Made by a program: the position numbers and the translations under genes. A model generated the notes under the pieces. That model was not told the origin of the DNA. It made no database searches and worked only from the letters and a program-made list of their open reading frames with translations. 64,000 nt of DNA from Plantactinospora mayteni. Lineage in GTDB: Bacteria; Actinomycetota; Actinomycetes; Mycobacteriales; Micromonosporaceae. This document shows positions 43,356-51,929 of this stretch, piece by piece (position 1 is the first letter of the stretch; the number at the start of each line of letters is the position of its first letter). The stretch covers positions 124,001-188,000 of the forward strand of contig NZ_BONX01000045.1 in assembly GCF_016862935.1 (NCBI RefSeq), given 5' to 3'.

Positions 43356-44867
43356 TCGGTACTGCTCCTGGAGTCGTCGCCGGAGGATCTTGCCGGTCGG
43401 GTTCCGGGGGAGGGCGTCGACCACCACCACGGTGCGCGGACGCTTGTAGCCCGCGAGCAGCCCGTCGGTGAACGCGACAAGCTCCTCGGGGGTCGGAACG
43501 CAGTCGGGTCGCGGCACCACGGCTGCCGCCACCGCCTCGCCCCAGCGCGCGTCGGCTACCCCGAAGACGGCGACCTCGGCAACACCCGGGTGCCGGCGCA
43601 GCACCTCCTCGACCTCTTCGGGGTAGACGTTCTCCCCGCCGGTGATCACCATGTCCTTGACCCGGTCGGTGAGGAAGAGCCTCCCCTCGGCGTCGAGCCG
43701 TCCGCCGTCACCGGTGCGCAGCCAGCCGTCGTCGGTGAGCAGCGTCCGCGTCTCCTCGGGCAGCCGGAAGTAACCGGGTGTGTTCTGCGCGGAGCGGGTC
43801 CACACCTCGCCGTACTCCCCGGTCGGCACCGACGCCCCGGTCTCGGGGTCGCGGATCTCTAGTTCGACCCAGGGGTACGGGCGGCCGGCGGAGCGCAGCA
43901 GCGGCGAGTCGGCGGGCAGGTCGGGGTCGGCCGGCATCTCGGTGAACGCGCCGGTGGTCTCCGACATCCCGTAGACGTGGTGCAGCACCGGACCGAAGGT
44001 GTGCAGCGCGGCCGACTGTGCCTCCGGTGTGATCGGTGCGGCGCCGTAGACGATCGCCCGCAGGTCGGGGAAGGTGGCGTCCGACTCCGCCGCCTCGCAG
44101 AGCCGGGTGATCATCGCCGGGACCAGGAACGTGTGGCTGATCCGGTCCTCGACGAGGTGCCGCAGCAGGGTGGCCGGGGACGCGTCGCCGGCGAGTACGG
44201 TGGTCGCTCCGGCGTACAGCCCGGTGAGCCCCCAGCTGAGCGCGCCGACGTGGAACAGCGGCGTGGCGAGCAGGCTCATGCTGTCGGCGGTCAACCCCCA
44301 CAGCGGGGTCACCTGCGGCACCTTGGCGTCGAGGTTCCGGTCCGTGATAAGCACGCCCTTGGGTCGTCCACTCGTACCGGAGGTGTAGACCTGCAACACC
44401 ACCGTCTCCGGGTCACCGGCCACCGGCGCGACAGCGCGTCGGGGGCGGGACAGCCATCGGTCGTACTCCTCCCCCAACCGGAGGCAGAGTCGCAGGTCGC
44501 GCCCGTCCGTCACGCTGCTGAGCAGGTCGGACAGCGACGGGTCGGCGACGACCGCGCGGGCCTGTGCGTCGCGGGCGACCGCGCGGGCCTCGGCGGGTGC
44601 GAGCCGCCAGTTGACGGGTACGGCGACCAGCCCCGCGCGGGCACAGCCGATCAGCAGTTCGAACGTCTCCGGCCCGTTCGGCATCAGCAGCAGCACCCGG
44701 TCCCCGGGCACCAGTCCGGCCTGCACCGCAGCAGCCGCGAACGCGGAGGCGCGAGCGTCCAGCGCGGCGAAGGTGACGCTCCGGTCACCGCGCACGAACG
44801 CGGGGGCGTCCCAGCGGCCGTCCGGCACCTGCGGCTGGTCTGCGAGGCGGTAGCCGTGCTCAGCCAA
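43353..44867 (-). CDS. Acyl-CoA synthetase (class I adenylate-forming)
   Basis: A 504-residue CoA ligase. It shows the P-loop YTSGTSGRPKG at about 165, the YGMSETTGAF aromatic/acid motif, TGDGGRLDAEGRL, the hinge VKDMVITGGENVYPEE and the C-terminal lysine in NPTGKILRR. It activates a carboxylic acid as an adenylate, then the CoA thioester. I favour TTG 44867, overlapping the P450 stop by 8 bp, as the frame further upstream is a P450 shadow; the start is the uncertain part. It sits between the P450 and AtuA genes, so it probably activates the acid made or used by the P450. Confidence 0.82.
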   Translation of the reverse strand: MAEHGYRLADQPQVPDGRWDAPAFVRGDRSVTFAALDARASAFAAAAVQAGLVPGDRVLLLMPNGPETFELLIGCARAGLVAVPVNWRLAPAEARAVARDAQARAVVADPSLSDLLSSVTDGRDLRLCLRLGEEYDRWLSRPRRAVAPVAGDPETVVLQVYTSGTSGRPKGVLITDRNLDAKVPQVTPLWGLTADSMSLLATPLFHVGALSWGLTGLYAGATTVLAGDASPATLLRHLVEDRISHTFLVPAMITRLCEAAESDATFPDLRAIVYGAAPITPEAQSAALHTFGPVLHHVYGMSETTGAFTEMPADPDLPADSPLLRSAGRPYPWVELEIRDPETGASVPTGEYGEVWTRSAQNTPGYFRLPEETRTLLTDDGWLRTGDGGRLDAEGRLFLTDRVKDMVITGGENVYPEEVEEVLRRHPGVAEVAVFGVADARWGEAVAAAVVPRPDCVPTPEELVAFTDGLLAGYKRPRTVVVVDALPRNPTGKILRRRLQEQYR

Positions 44868-46104
44868 CAGGTGCGCCCAGGTCGGTGGGGAGGTGCTGGA
44901 TCGCGCGCAGCATCGCACTGCCTCCGTAGCTCGGCTGGTCGTCGAGCAGCCGCGCGTCCGGGAAGCGGGTGAGCAGGCTGGTGAAGGCGACCTCGCCCTC
45001 CAACCGGGCGAGCGCGGCGCCGAGGCAGTAGTGGACACCGAACGCGAACGACAGGTGGTCGGCCTTGTTCGGCCGGGTCACGTCCAGCACCGACGGGTTC
45101 GGGAAGTAGCTCTCGTCGTGGTTCGCGGCACCCATGACCACGATCAGGGTCTGGTTCTTCTTCAGCTCGGTGCCGCGCAGCTCGAAGTCCTCGGCGACCA
45201 CCCGCGGGAGGTAGTGGTGTGGTGAGTCGTAGCGGATCAACTCCTCGATCGCGGGACGCACCAGTTCCGGCTCCCTGACCAGCATGTCCCACTGGTCGCG
45301 GTGGCGTTGCAGGGCGAGGAAGCCGTTGCCGAGCAGGTTGGTGGTGGTCTCGCTGCCACCGAAGAGGATCAGCAGGTACATCGCGACCAGCTCCTCCTCG
45401 GTGAGCGCCTCGTTGTCGCGCTGCTCCAGCATCGCCTTCGCGAGCTCAGGTCCCTCGCCGGTACGCCGTACCCGGTCGACGGTGCGTCCGACGTACTCGC
45501 GGAACGCGTCGATCGCCTCGTCCGCCTCGCGCAGGCTCTTCTCGTCGAGCGAGAACAGCCGGCCGACCGCCTCGGACCACTCCCAGATCAGATCCCGGTC
45601 CTCCTGGGGGACCCCGATCAGGTCCACGATCACCCGGACCGGCAGCTTGTTGGCGAGGTCCCGTTTCACGTCCGGGTCGGGCTTGCCGAGCATCTCCTCG
45701 ATCAGGTCGTCCACGTGCTTCTGCACCGATGCCCGAAGCTGCTCGATGCGCCGGGCGGTGAAGGCGCGGGCCGCGATCCGGCGCAGCCGGGCGTGCTCCC
45801 CGCCCTCCTTCCGGCTCATGAACAGGCCCTCGAAGTCGAGCACCTTGAAGAAGATCTCGTGCTGGTCCATGGGGAGCCGGGCAATCGTCCCCTCGGCGAG
45901 TTCACCGAAGCGGTACGCGTTCTGGATCGTCGGGTACGCGCCGGCCATCACGGCTTTGACGTCGGCGTAGTGCGTGACGACGGTGGCGGGCCCGCTCTCC
46001 CATCGCAACACTCCGGTGCCCTCGCGCCAGCGCTGGTACATGGGATAGGGCCACGAGATCGTCTCGGGGTCAGCGCTGAAGAAGGCGGTGATTTCCTCGT
46101 CCAC
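44860..46104 (-). CDS. Cytochrome P450
   Basis: A 414-residue soluble P450 with the I-helix oxygen-binding motif GGSETT (249-254), ExxR at 288-291 and the heme loop FAFGVHYCLGAALARLE with Cys360. Such bacterial P450s hydroxylate terpenoids, steroids or fatty acids, using electrons from ferredoxin, for which no gene is seen nearby. ATG 46104 is the natural start and heads the P450-ligase-AtuA-DUF4387-luciferase-SDR unit. An AT-rich promoter region with the island motif lies about 60 bp upstream. Confidence 0.93.
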   Translation of the reverse strand: MDEEITAFFSADPETISWPYPMYQRWREGTGVLRWESGPATVVTHYADVKAVMAGAYPTIQNAYRFGELAEGTIARLPMDQHEIFFKVLDFEGLFMSRKEGGEHARLRRIAARAFTARRIEQLRASVQKHVDDLIEEMLGKPDPDVKRDLANKLPVRVIVDLIGVPQEDRDLIWEWSEAVGRLFSLDEKSLREADEAIDAFREYVGRTVDRVRRTGEGPELAKAMLEQRDNEALTEEELVAMYLLILFGGSETTTNLLGNGFLALQRHRDQWDMLVREPELVRPAIEELIRYDSPHHYLPRVVAEDFELRGTELKKNQTLIVVMGAANHDESYFPNPSVLDVTRPNKADHLSFAFGVHYCLGAALARLEGEVAFTSLLTRFPDARLLDDQPSYGGSAMLRAIQHLPTDLGAPVG

Positions 46105-46163
46105 AGCTCACTCCATCCCCGTTCTCGACGCGCTACCGCGTCAACGAGTCCCTACTATTTATT

Positions 46164-46181
46164 ATCATAGTTATGCGGTTA
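46164..46181 (-). promoter_or_regulatory. Island motif, copy C (P450 unit)
   Basis: Shares the 11-mer ATAACTATGAT exactly with copy D; its left half matches less well. It lies 60-77 bp before the P450 start in an AT-rich patch that could also hold a -10 box (TATGAT or GATAAT). Confidence 0.5.
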
Positions 46182-46223
46182 GGCTAGTCCCACCGAACCG
46201 GGGGTGTCAACGTCCTCGATCCG

Positions 46224-46250
46224 GTGCCCGTCGCGGGCCGACACGGGCAC
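46224..46250 (-). terminator. Possible terminator after the second thiolase gene
   Basis: An 8-bp perfect stem GTGCCCGT with its complement and an 11-nt loop lies 103 bp after the thiolase stop, separating that unit from the P450 promoter. Confidence 0.3.
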
Positions 46251-46352
46251 GCATCCGACCGGCGCCCCTGGGTGCGGGGGCTGCGGCGCGATCGAGCCGA
46301 GCCCGTCGATCTCGTCGTGCTCCTCGACGTCTCGGTGATGCCGGCCGTCAGC

Positions 46353-47501
46353 TCAGACCAGTTCGAGCAGCGTGGCGTTCGCCATCCCGCCGCCCTCGCA
46401 CATGGTCTGCATGCCGTAGCGCAGGTTCTCCCGCCGCATCCGGTGCAGCAACGTCGTGAGCAGCCGGGCACCGGTGCCGCCGAGCGGGTGGCCCAGGGCG
46501 ATGGCGCCACCCTGCGGGTTGGTGCGCGCCGGGTCCGCGCCGGTCTCCCGCAGCCACGCCATCGGTACGCTCGCGAATGCCTCGTTGACCTCGAACGCCC
46601 CGATCTCCGACAGCGCGACGCCCGCGCGCTCCAGTAGTCTCTCCGTCGCCGGGATCGGGCCGGTGAGCATGTAGACCGGGTCCGAGCCGACGACCGTCAT
46701 CGTGTGCACCCGGGCCAACGGGGTGAGCCGCTGCTCGCGCACCGCGCGCCCAGAAGCGACGAGCAGCGCGGCGGCACCGTCGGAGATCTGGCTGGACAGC
46801 GCCGCGGTGAGCCGGCCGCCCTCCCGGAGCGGTTCGAGCGTGGCGAGCTTCGCCGGGTTCGTACCCGGTCGTGGGCCCTCGTCCCGGGTCACGTCGCCGT
46901 ACGGCAGGATCTCGTCGTCGAAGAGTCCCCGCTCGATGGCCTCGATCGCCCGGCGGTGACTCTCGACCGCGTACGCCTCCATCGCCTCTCGGGTGAGCCC
47001 CCACTTCTCGGCGATCAGTTCCGCACCGCGGAACTGCGAGATCTCCTGGTCGCCGTAGCGCTCCGCCCAGCCCTGCCCGCCGCGCGGGTGCGCCATCCCC
47101 GCCGCCAGGCCGATCGTGGTCGGCGACGCGATGGGTACCTGGCTCATCACCTCGACGCCGCCGGCGACGACGAGGTCCTGGGTACCCGACAGCACCGCCT
47201 GCGCCGCGAAGTGCAGGGCCTGCTGCGAGGACCCGCACTGTCGGTCCAGGGTCGTGCCCGGCACCGACTCGGGCAGCCCGGCGGAGAGCGCCGTGATCCG
47301 CCCGACGTTCGAGGCCTGTGGGCCGACCTGACCGACGCACCCCCACAGCACGTCGTCGATGCGCGCCGGATCGACCCCGGTCCGCACGACCAGGCCCCGC
47401 AGCGCGTGTGCCCCCAGGTCCGCCGGGTGTACGGCGGACAGCCCGCCACCGCGCCTGCCGACCGGTGTGCGGACCGCTCCGACGATGAACGCCTCAGCCA
47501 T
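46353..47501 (-). CDS. Thiolase (acetyl-CoA acyltransferase), second copy
   Basis: A 382-residue thiolase with Cys in DRQCGSS (about 85), His in GHPLGGTG and Cys in MCEGGGM. I chose ATG 47501, which overlaps the hydratase stop by 8 bp; the frame upstream of it is a hydratase shadow. It is the last gene of the unit that starts with two acyl-CoA dehydrogenases. It presumably performs the thiolytic cleavage of the ketoacyl-CoA produced there. Confidence 0.93.
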   Translation of the reverse strand: MAEAFIVGAVRTPVGRRGGGLSAVHPADLGAHALRGLVVRTGVDPARIDDVLWGCVGQVGPQASNVGRITALSAGLPESVPGTTLDRQCGSSQQALHFAAQAVLSGTQDLVVAGGVEVMSQVPIASPTTIGLAAGMAHPRGGQGWAERYGDQEISQFRGAELIAEKWGLTREAMEAYAVESHRRAIEAIERGLFDDEILPYGDVTRDEGPRPGTNPAKLATLEPLREGGRLTAALSSQISDGAAALLVASGRAVREQRLTPLARVHTMTVVGSDPVYMLTGPIPATERLLERAGVALSEIGAFEVNEAFASVPMAWLRETGADPARTNPQGGAIALGHPLGGTGARLLTTLLHRMRRENLRYGMQTMCEGGGMANATLLELV

Positions 47502-48306
47502 CCTCGCTCCTGTCCTCGCCGCTCCGCCAGGCCGGCGGTCGCTTGTCGAGAAAGGCCGAGGCACCCTCGGCCAGGTCACTGCCGAGGAAGAACGTGAGGT
47601 TCAGGAACTGCGCGGCCTCCAGCGACTGGCTTGCCGGCATCTCCGCGAGCAGGGCGAACGCGCGCCGGCCGAGCGCCACCGCCGTGGGGCTGGTGTCGGT
47701 GAACATTCCGGCGTACTCGTCGGCCGCCGCCCACATCTCCGCCGGGTTCGCGCAGACGCGGGAGAGGAAGCCCGCCCGCGCGGCCTCGTCCACGTCGATC
47801 GCTCGCCCGGTAAGCATCATGTCCAGCAGCAGCCGTCGAGGCAGCAGCCGGGCCAGGTGCGCGACGATGATCATCGGGAACAGTCCGACCCGGACCTCGG
47901 GCAGCGCGAAGGACGCGCGCCGGGTGGCCAGCACGATGTCGCAGATCCCGGCCAGCCCCATGCCTCCGGCGTACGCCGGGCCGTCGACCAGCGCGACCAG
48001 CGGCTTGGGCGCCCGCAGCGCCAACTGGTGCAGGTCCACGATGGCCCGGGGCCAGGCCCACGCCTCCTCGGCCGGGCGCCGAGCAAGCTCCTTCAGCTGC
48101 CGGAGATCGCCGCCAGCGCAGAACGCGGAGCCGTTCGCGCCGATCGCCACCGCCCGCACCTCGTCGTCGGCCAGCGCCGCGCGTAGCTCGTCGAGCAGCG
48201 CCTGGGACAGCTCCGGGTCGAGTGGGTTGCGGTCGTCCGGCCGGTTCAGGGTGAGCACCGCGAGCGGGCCACGCCGGGAGACCAGGACGTGCGGCTCGCT
48301 GATCAC
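47494..48306 (-). CDS. Enoyl-CoA hydratase/isomerase (crotonase family)
   Basis: A 270-residue crotonase-fold protein. The oxyanion-hole loops SAFCAGGDL and YAGGMGL are present, and the Glu164-type residue is kept in LPEVRVGLFP. The Glu144-type residue is replaced by Gly (GGMGLAG where rat hydratase has GGGxEL). This pattern is known in methylglutaconyl- and isohexenylglutaconyl-CoA hydratases (LiuC/AtuE type), which would fit the AtuA neighbours, but isomerase or other activity is possible. It overlaps the small AtuA-like gene by 4 bp. Confidence 0.9.
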   Translation of the reverse strand: MISEPHVLVSRRGPLAVLTLNRPDDRNPLDPELSQALLDELRAALADDEVRAVAIGANGSAFCAGGDLRQLKELARRPAEEAWAWPRAIVDLHQLALRAPKPLVALVDGPAYAGGMGLAGICDIVLATRRASFALPEVRVGLFPMIIVAHLARLLPRRLLLDMMLTGRAIDVDEAARAGFLSRVCANPAEMWAAADEYAGMFTDTSPTAVALGRRAFALLAEMPASQSLEAAQFLNLTFFLGSDLAEGASAFLDKRPPAWRSGEDRSEDG

Positions 48307-48620
48307 CCGGGCCCCTCGATCTCCATCCGCAGCAGCCAGGCGTACATCACCTTGCCGAGGTGGTCCGAGCGCAGCGAGAGCGTGCCACCGCCGTCGAGGG
48401 CCCGGGTGAGTACGAAGTTCAGCGCCTTGATGCCGGGCAGCTCGTAGCGAGTGACCGTGCCCTTCACCAGGTCACCGAAGTGCGCGGCGACCCGCTCCTC
48501 GGTCACCTCGCGGCAGAGGATCCGGTAGCCCTCGTCGTCCCATGCCACCAGCCCGACGTTGCAGGTGTCGCCCTTGTCGCCGGAACGGCCGTGGGCGATG
48601 TCGACGACGCGCATCCTCAC
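48303..48620 (-). CDS. AtuA C-terminal-like protein
   Basis: A 105-residue protein that corresponds to the small C-terminal domain of full-length AtuA: RVVDIAHGRSGDKGDTCNVG, then a helix, and the ending ALNFVLTRALDGGGTLSLR. In AtuA of pseudomonads this is fused to the DUF1446 part; here it is a separate gene directly after it, overlapping by 4 bp (ATGA). This indicates that the two products form one complex. The function is unknown. Confidence 0.85.
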   Translation of the reverse strand: MRMRVVDIAHGRSGDKGDTCNVGLVAWDDEGYRILCREVTEERVAAHFGDLVKGTVTRYELPGIKALNFVLTRALDGGGTLSLRSDHLGKVMYAWLLRMEIEGPG

Positions 48621-49981
48621 ACCTCCAGCAGCTCGACGGACTGGCGCACGTGCTCCCGTGGGATCAGGCAGGGCCAGATCGCGTAGAGCTCTTTCAGCGG
48701 CGGGCGGGTGCCGACACCGGCGACACCGGCGGGACCGTTGTTGTAGAGCGCGACGCTCTCGGTGAACACCTTGCGGGCCTGCGCCTGGTCGGGGCAGCGG
48801 GCGGCGTACCGGACGACGACCTCGGGGAGGTCCGGGTCACGGGGCTCCGGCACCCGGCTCCCCCACATCGAGGTGTGTCCGAGGTACTCGACGATCTCGT
48901 CGGTGTACTCGAAGCCGGCGCGCTCCAGCCGCTTCTTGAGGAACGTGATGCCACGCTGCGCCTTCTGCCAGGCGTCCGGCCAGGTGTAGCTGAACCGCGC
49001 CTCGCCGACGAACCCCGCGCGGTACCCCATGTTGACCTTCAGCGTCTGGGGAGCCGGCCTGCCGGTGCCACCGGTGATCCGGACCCGGTCCGGGCCGACC
49101 TCTTCCAGCGTCACTCCGGTGAAGTCCGCGGTCACGTCCGCCGTGAGGTAGTTGGCCGGGTCCAGGATCTCGTAGACCAGTTGCTCGCTGACCGTGCCGA
49201 CGTCGACGCGACCGCCGGAGGCGGGGGTCTTGGTGAGCACCGCGGTCCCGTCCTCGGCAACCTCCGCGATCGGGTACCCGAGCTGCTCCAGCCCGTCCAC
49301 CCCGGCCCAGTCCCCGGCGTACAGCCCGCCGGTCGCCTGCCCGCCGCACTCGATGGCGTGTGCGACGACGGTGGCCCTGCCGAGCCGTTCCCAGTCGTCG
49401 GGGGCCCACCCGAACTCGTGGACGAGCGGCCCGAGATAGAGGGCGATGTCGGTGACCCGGCCGCAGATGACGATGTCCGCGCCCTGCCGGAGCGCCGCCA
49501 CGATCCCCTCGCAGCCGGTGTAGACGGCGGCGTGGGTGAGTCGATCGCGTACGGTCGACAGCGGCTCGCCGGTGTCCAGGTTCGCGAAGTCGACGCCCTG
49601 GGCGACCAGGTCATCGATGTCCGCCCCGATGTCGTCGCCGGTGACCACCGCGACACGTACGCCGGAGAGCCCGAGTTCCCTACAGAGCGCCACCACGCTC
49701 TCCGCCGCAGCCCGGGGGTTCGCCCCGCCGGAGTTGGTGACGACCCTGATGCCCTTCTCGACACAGTGGGGCAGGGCGCCACGGAGCAGGTCGAGGATGT
49801 CCGGGGTGTAGCCGAGGGACGGGTCGCGGGCGCGCTGCTTGGCGAGGATCGACATGGTCAGCTCGGCGAGGTGGTCGCAGCAGAGGTAGTCGATGTCACC
49901 GCGCTCGACCATCTCGATCGCGGGCCTGACGCTGTCGCCCCAGAACGCCATACCGGCACCGAGCCGGACGTTGCCGCTCAC
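48617..49981 (-). CDS. AtuA family protein (DUF1446), second copy
   Basis: A 454-residue DUF1446 protein: NVRLGAGMAFWGDSVRPA start, YLCCDHLAELTMSIL, TNSGGANPRAAAE, DIVICGRVTDIALYLGPL and a central IECGGQATGG. GTG 49981 overlaps the amidohydrolase stop (GTGA). Its split partner, the C-terminal-like domain, follows. It is only distantly similar by eye to the other AtuA copy (41848-43263), so the two probably act on different intermediates. The reaction is not known for any member. Confidence 0.87.
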   Translation of the reverse strand: MSGNVRLGAGMAFWGDSVRPAIEMVERGDIDYLCCDHLAELTMSILAKQRARDPSLGYTPDILDLLRGALPHCVEKGIRVVTNSGGANPRAAAESVVALCRELGLSGVRVAVVTGDDIGADIDDLVAQGVDFANLDTGEPLSTVRDRLTHAAVYTGCEGIVAALRQGADIVICGRVTDIALYLGPLVHEFGWAPDDWERLGRATVVAHAIECGGQATGGLYAGDWAGVDGLEQLGYPIAEVAEDGTAVLTKTPASGGRVDVGTVSEQLVYEILDPANYLTADVTADFTGVTLEEVGPDRVRITGGTGRPAPQTLKVNMGYRAGFVGEARFSYTWPDAWQKAQRGITFLKKRLERAGFEYTDEIVEYLGHTSMWGSRVPEPRDPDLPEVVVRYAARCPDQAQARKVFTESVALYNNGPAGVAGVGTRPPLKELYAIWPCLIPREHVRQSVELLEV

Positions 49982-50778
49982 GCCGCGCTGTCCGGGAGCC
50001 CGAGGATCCGGGCCAGGTTGCCGCCGAGGACGGCGTCCTCCTCGTCCCTGGTGAGGCCGAGGTTGCGGATCGCGGCGATCTCGGCCCCGGGGTCCGCCAT
50101 CGGCCAGTCCGAGCCGAACACCACCCGGTCGGCCCCGTGCCTGCGGACCAGGTCGCGGATCCGCTCCGGCTCGAGCTCGGCCATGGTCGGCGGCCACGAG
50201 GTCTCGATCACCACGCGCGTGCCGACCACGTGCTCCTGCGCCTCGTCGAGCCGGTGGTAGCCGCCGTAGTGGCAGGCGATCAGGATCAGGTCGGGGATCG
50301 TCTCCGCGACCCTGCGCAGCAGGTGTGGCGCCCCCCGGTCGCTCGCCTCCCGGTCCCCACCGGCGCCGGCGTGGGTCACCACCGGGATGCCCGCCGTGGC
50401 GAGGGCGGCCAGGATCTCGTGCACCTTCGGGTCGGCCAGCGATACGGACTGGAACAGGGGATGCAGCTTCACCCCGACGATCCCGTTGTCGCGCAGGTGC
50501 CTGAGGTTCTCCTCGACCGACAGCTCCGGGTGCACGGTGCCGAAGGGCAGCAGCCGGTCACGCGGCACGGTGCCGATGAACTCGTTGGTCCGGGCAACCG
50601 TGGATGCCTTGACCGCGACTCCGAGTGCCAACGCCTTGTCGATGCCAGCCTCGTCCATGGTGCGCAGCAGCCCGGACACCGTGCCGTCGTACCGGAGCTT
50701 CAGCCCGGCCGGGCTCTGCTGCCGCATCGCCTCGGCGATGTGGTCGGGCCAGACGTGTGCGTGGCAGTCGATGATCAC
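49978..50778 (-). CDS. Amidohydrolase family protein
   Basis: A 266-residue amidohydrolase_2 TIM-barrel protein. Metal ligands are visible: HxH in DCHAHVWPDH, His in KLHPLFQS, His in VVTHAG and Asp in FGSDWPM. These enzymes hydrolyse or decarboxylate ring and acid substrates (for example ACMSD and resorcylate decarboxylase relatives). The start at ATG 50778 overlaps the dehydrogenase stop by 4 bp. Placed between the acyl-CoA dehydrogenases and AtuA, it could open a ring or lactone; this is inference. Confidence 0.87.
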   Translation of the reverse strand: MIIDCHAHVWPDHIAEAMRQQSPAGLKLRYDGTVSGLLRTMDEAGIDKALALGVAVKASTVARTNEFIGTVPRDRLLPFGTVHPELSVEENLRHLRDNGIVGVKLHPLFQSVSLADPKVHEILAALATAGIPVVTHAGAGGDREASDRGAPHLLRRVAETIPDLILIACHYGGYHRLDEAQEHVVGTRVVIETSWPPTMAELEPERIRDLVRRHGADRVVFGSDWPMADPGAEIAAIRNLGLTRDEEDAVLGGNLARILGLPDSAA

Positions 50779-51929
50779 TTCGTGGTCGCTCCCTTGGCCC
50801 GGTCCTTGACCAGCTTCTTGGCGAGTGAGTCGAGGATGACCTCGGTGGATCCCTCGTAGATCCGCATCGGCCGGGCCCCACGGTAGAGCCGCTCGATCTT
50901 GCTGCCGCGGATCAGCCCGAACCGGCCCATCACCTGTACGCAGCGGTCGGTGACCCGGCCGGCCACCTCGGTAGCGCCGACCTTCGCCATCGACGACAGG
51001 TCCAGCGCGCCGAGCGGGTCCTGCGCCGCCGCCGCAGCCGCCCGGTAGGTGAGCGAACGTGCCATCTCGATCTCGACCCAGCAGGTCGCGAGCGTCGCGG
51101 GCACACCGCCGAGCCTGGCCAGCGTCGTGCCGAACTGTTCTCGCTGGCTGGCGTGCCGGACCGCTTCGTCGAGCGCGGCCTGCGCCACCCCTACCGCGGC
51201 ACCGGCGACGGAGACCCGGAACGTGGCGAGGGTGGCGAGCATCAGCTTGAAGCCGGCGCCGGGCTTGCCGAGCCGGTTGGCCGACGGCACGTGCACGTCG
51301 TCCAGGATCACGTCGCCGAGCACGTGCGGCGCGATGATCTGATGCCGCTTCGCCACCGACAATCCCGGCGTGTCCGCAGGCACGAACACCAGGGAGTAGC
51401 CGTCGCCCTCCCTGGCCAGGATCTCGTAGAAGGACGCGTCACCGGCGTTGGTGATGAAGGACTTGTGGCCGTTGACGACCAGCTCACCGCCCTTCTCGAC
51501 CACGGTGGTGGTGATCGACCGCAGGTCGGAGCCGACGTCGGGCTCGGTCAGGCCGATCGCGCTGACCGCCTCCAGGGCGGCGACCTTCGGCAGCCACTCC
51601 CGGCGGATCTCGTCGGAGCCGGCGACGGAGACCGCGTAGCTGCCGATCCCCTGCATCGCGAACATCGAGTCGAGGTGGCCGCTCTCGTAGGCCAGCGCCT
51701 CGCGGACCACGGTGGCGGCGAGGGAGTCGACCGCCTCGTAGCGACCGCCGTACTCCGCCGCCACCAGCACAGCGGCAAGACCGGATTCCTTGAGCCGCGT
51801 ACGCACGTCGGGGTCGAAGCTGTCCGCCTCGTCGGCGCGGTCGGCGATGTCCGCGCAGGCAGCCGCCAACGCCCGCGCCTCGCTCCGCAGGTCGAGGTAC
51901 TTCTGACTCAGCTCGAACCAGCCGGACAT
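50775..51929 (-). CDS. Acyl-CoA dehydrogenase
   Basis: A 384-residue flavoprotein with the ACAD fold: AIGLTEPDVGSDL (FAD/substrate motif), GHKSFITNAG, and the RIYEGSTEV loop whose Glu is the usual catalytic base. It introduces a double bond beside the thioester and passes electrons to EtfAB. ATG 51929 overlaps the upstream dehydrogenase stop by one base. With that neighbour it may form a heteromeric alpha2beta2-type enzyme, as seen for steroid side-chain dehydrogenases. Confidence 0.93.
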   Translation of the reverse strand: MSGWFELSQKYLDLRSEARALAAACADIADRADEADSFDPDVRTRLKESGLAAVLVAAEYGGRYEAVDSLAATVVREALAYESGHLDSMFAMQGIGSYAVSVAGSDEIRREWLPKVAALEAVSAIGLTEPDVGSDLRSITTTVVEKGGELVVNGHKSFITNAGDASFYEILAREGDGYSLVFVPADTPGLSVAKRHQIIAPHVLGDVILDDVHVPSANRLGKPGAGFKLMLATLATFRVSVAGAAVGVAQAALDEAVRHASQREQFGTTLARLGGVPATLATCWVEIEMARSLTYRAAAAAAQDPLGALDLSSMAKVGATEVAGRVTDRCVQVMGRFGLIRGSKIERLYRGARPMRIYEGSTEVILDSLAKKLVKDRAKGATTK

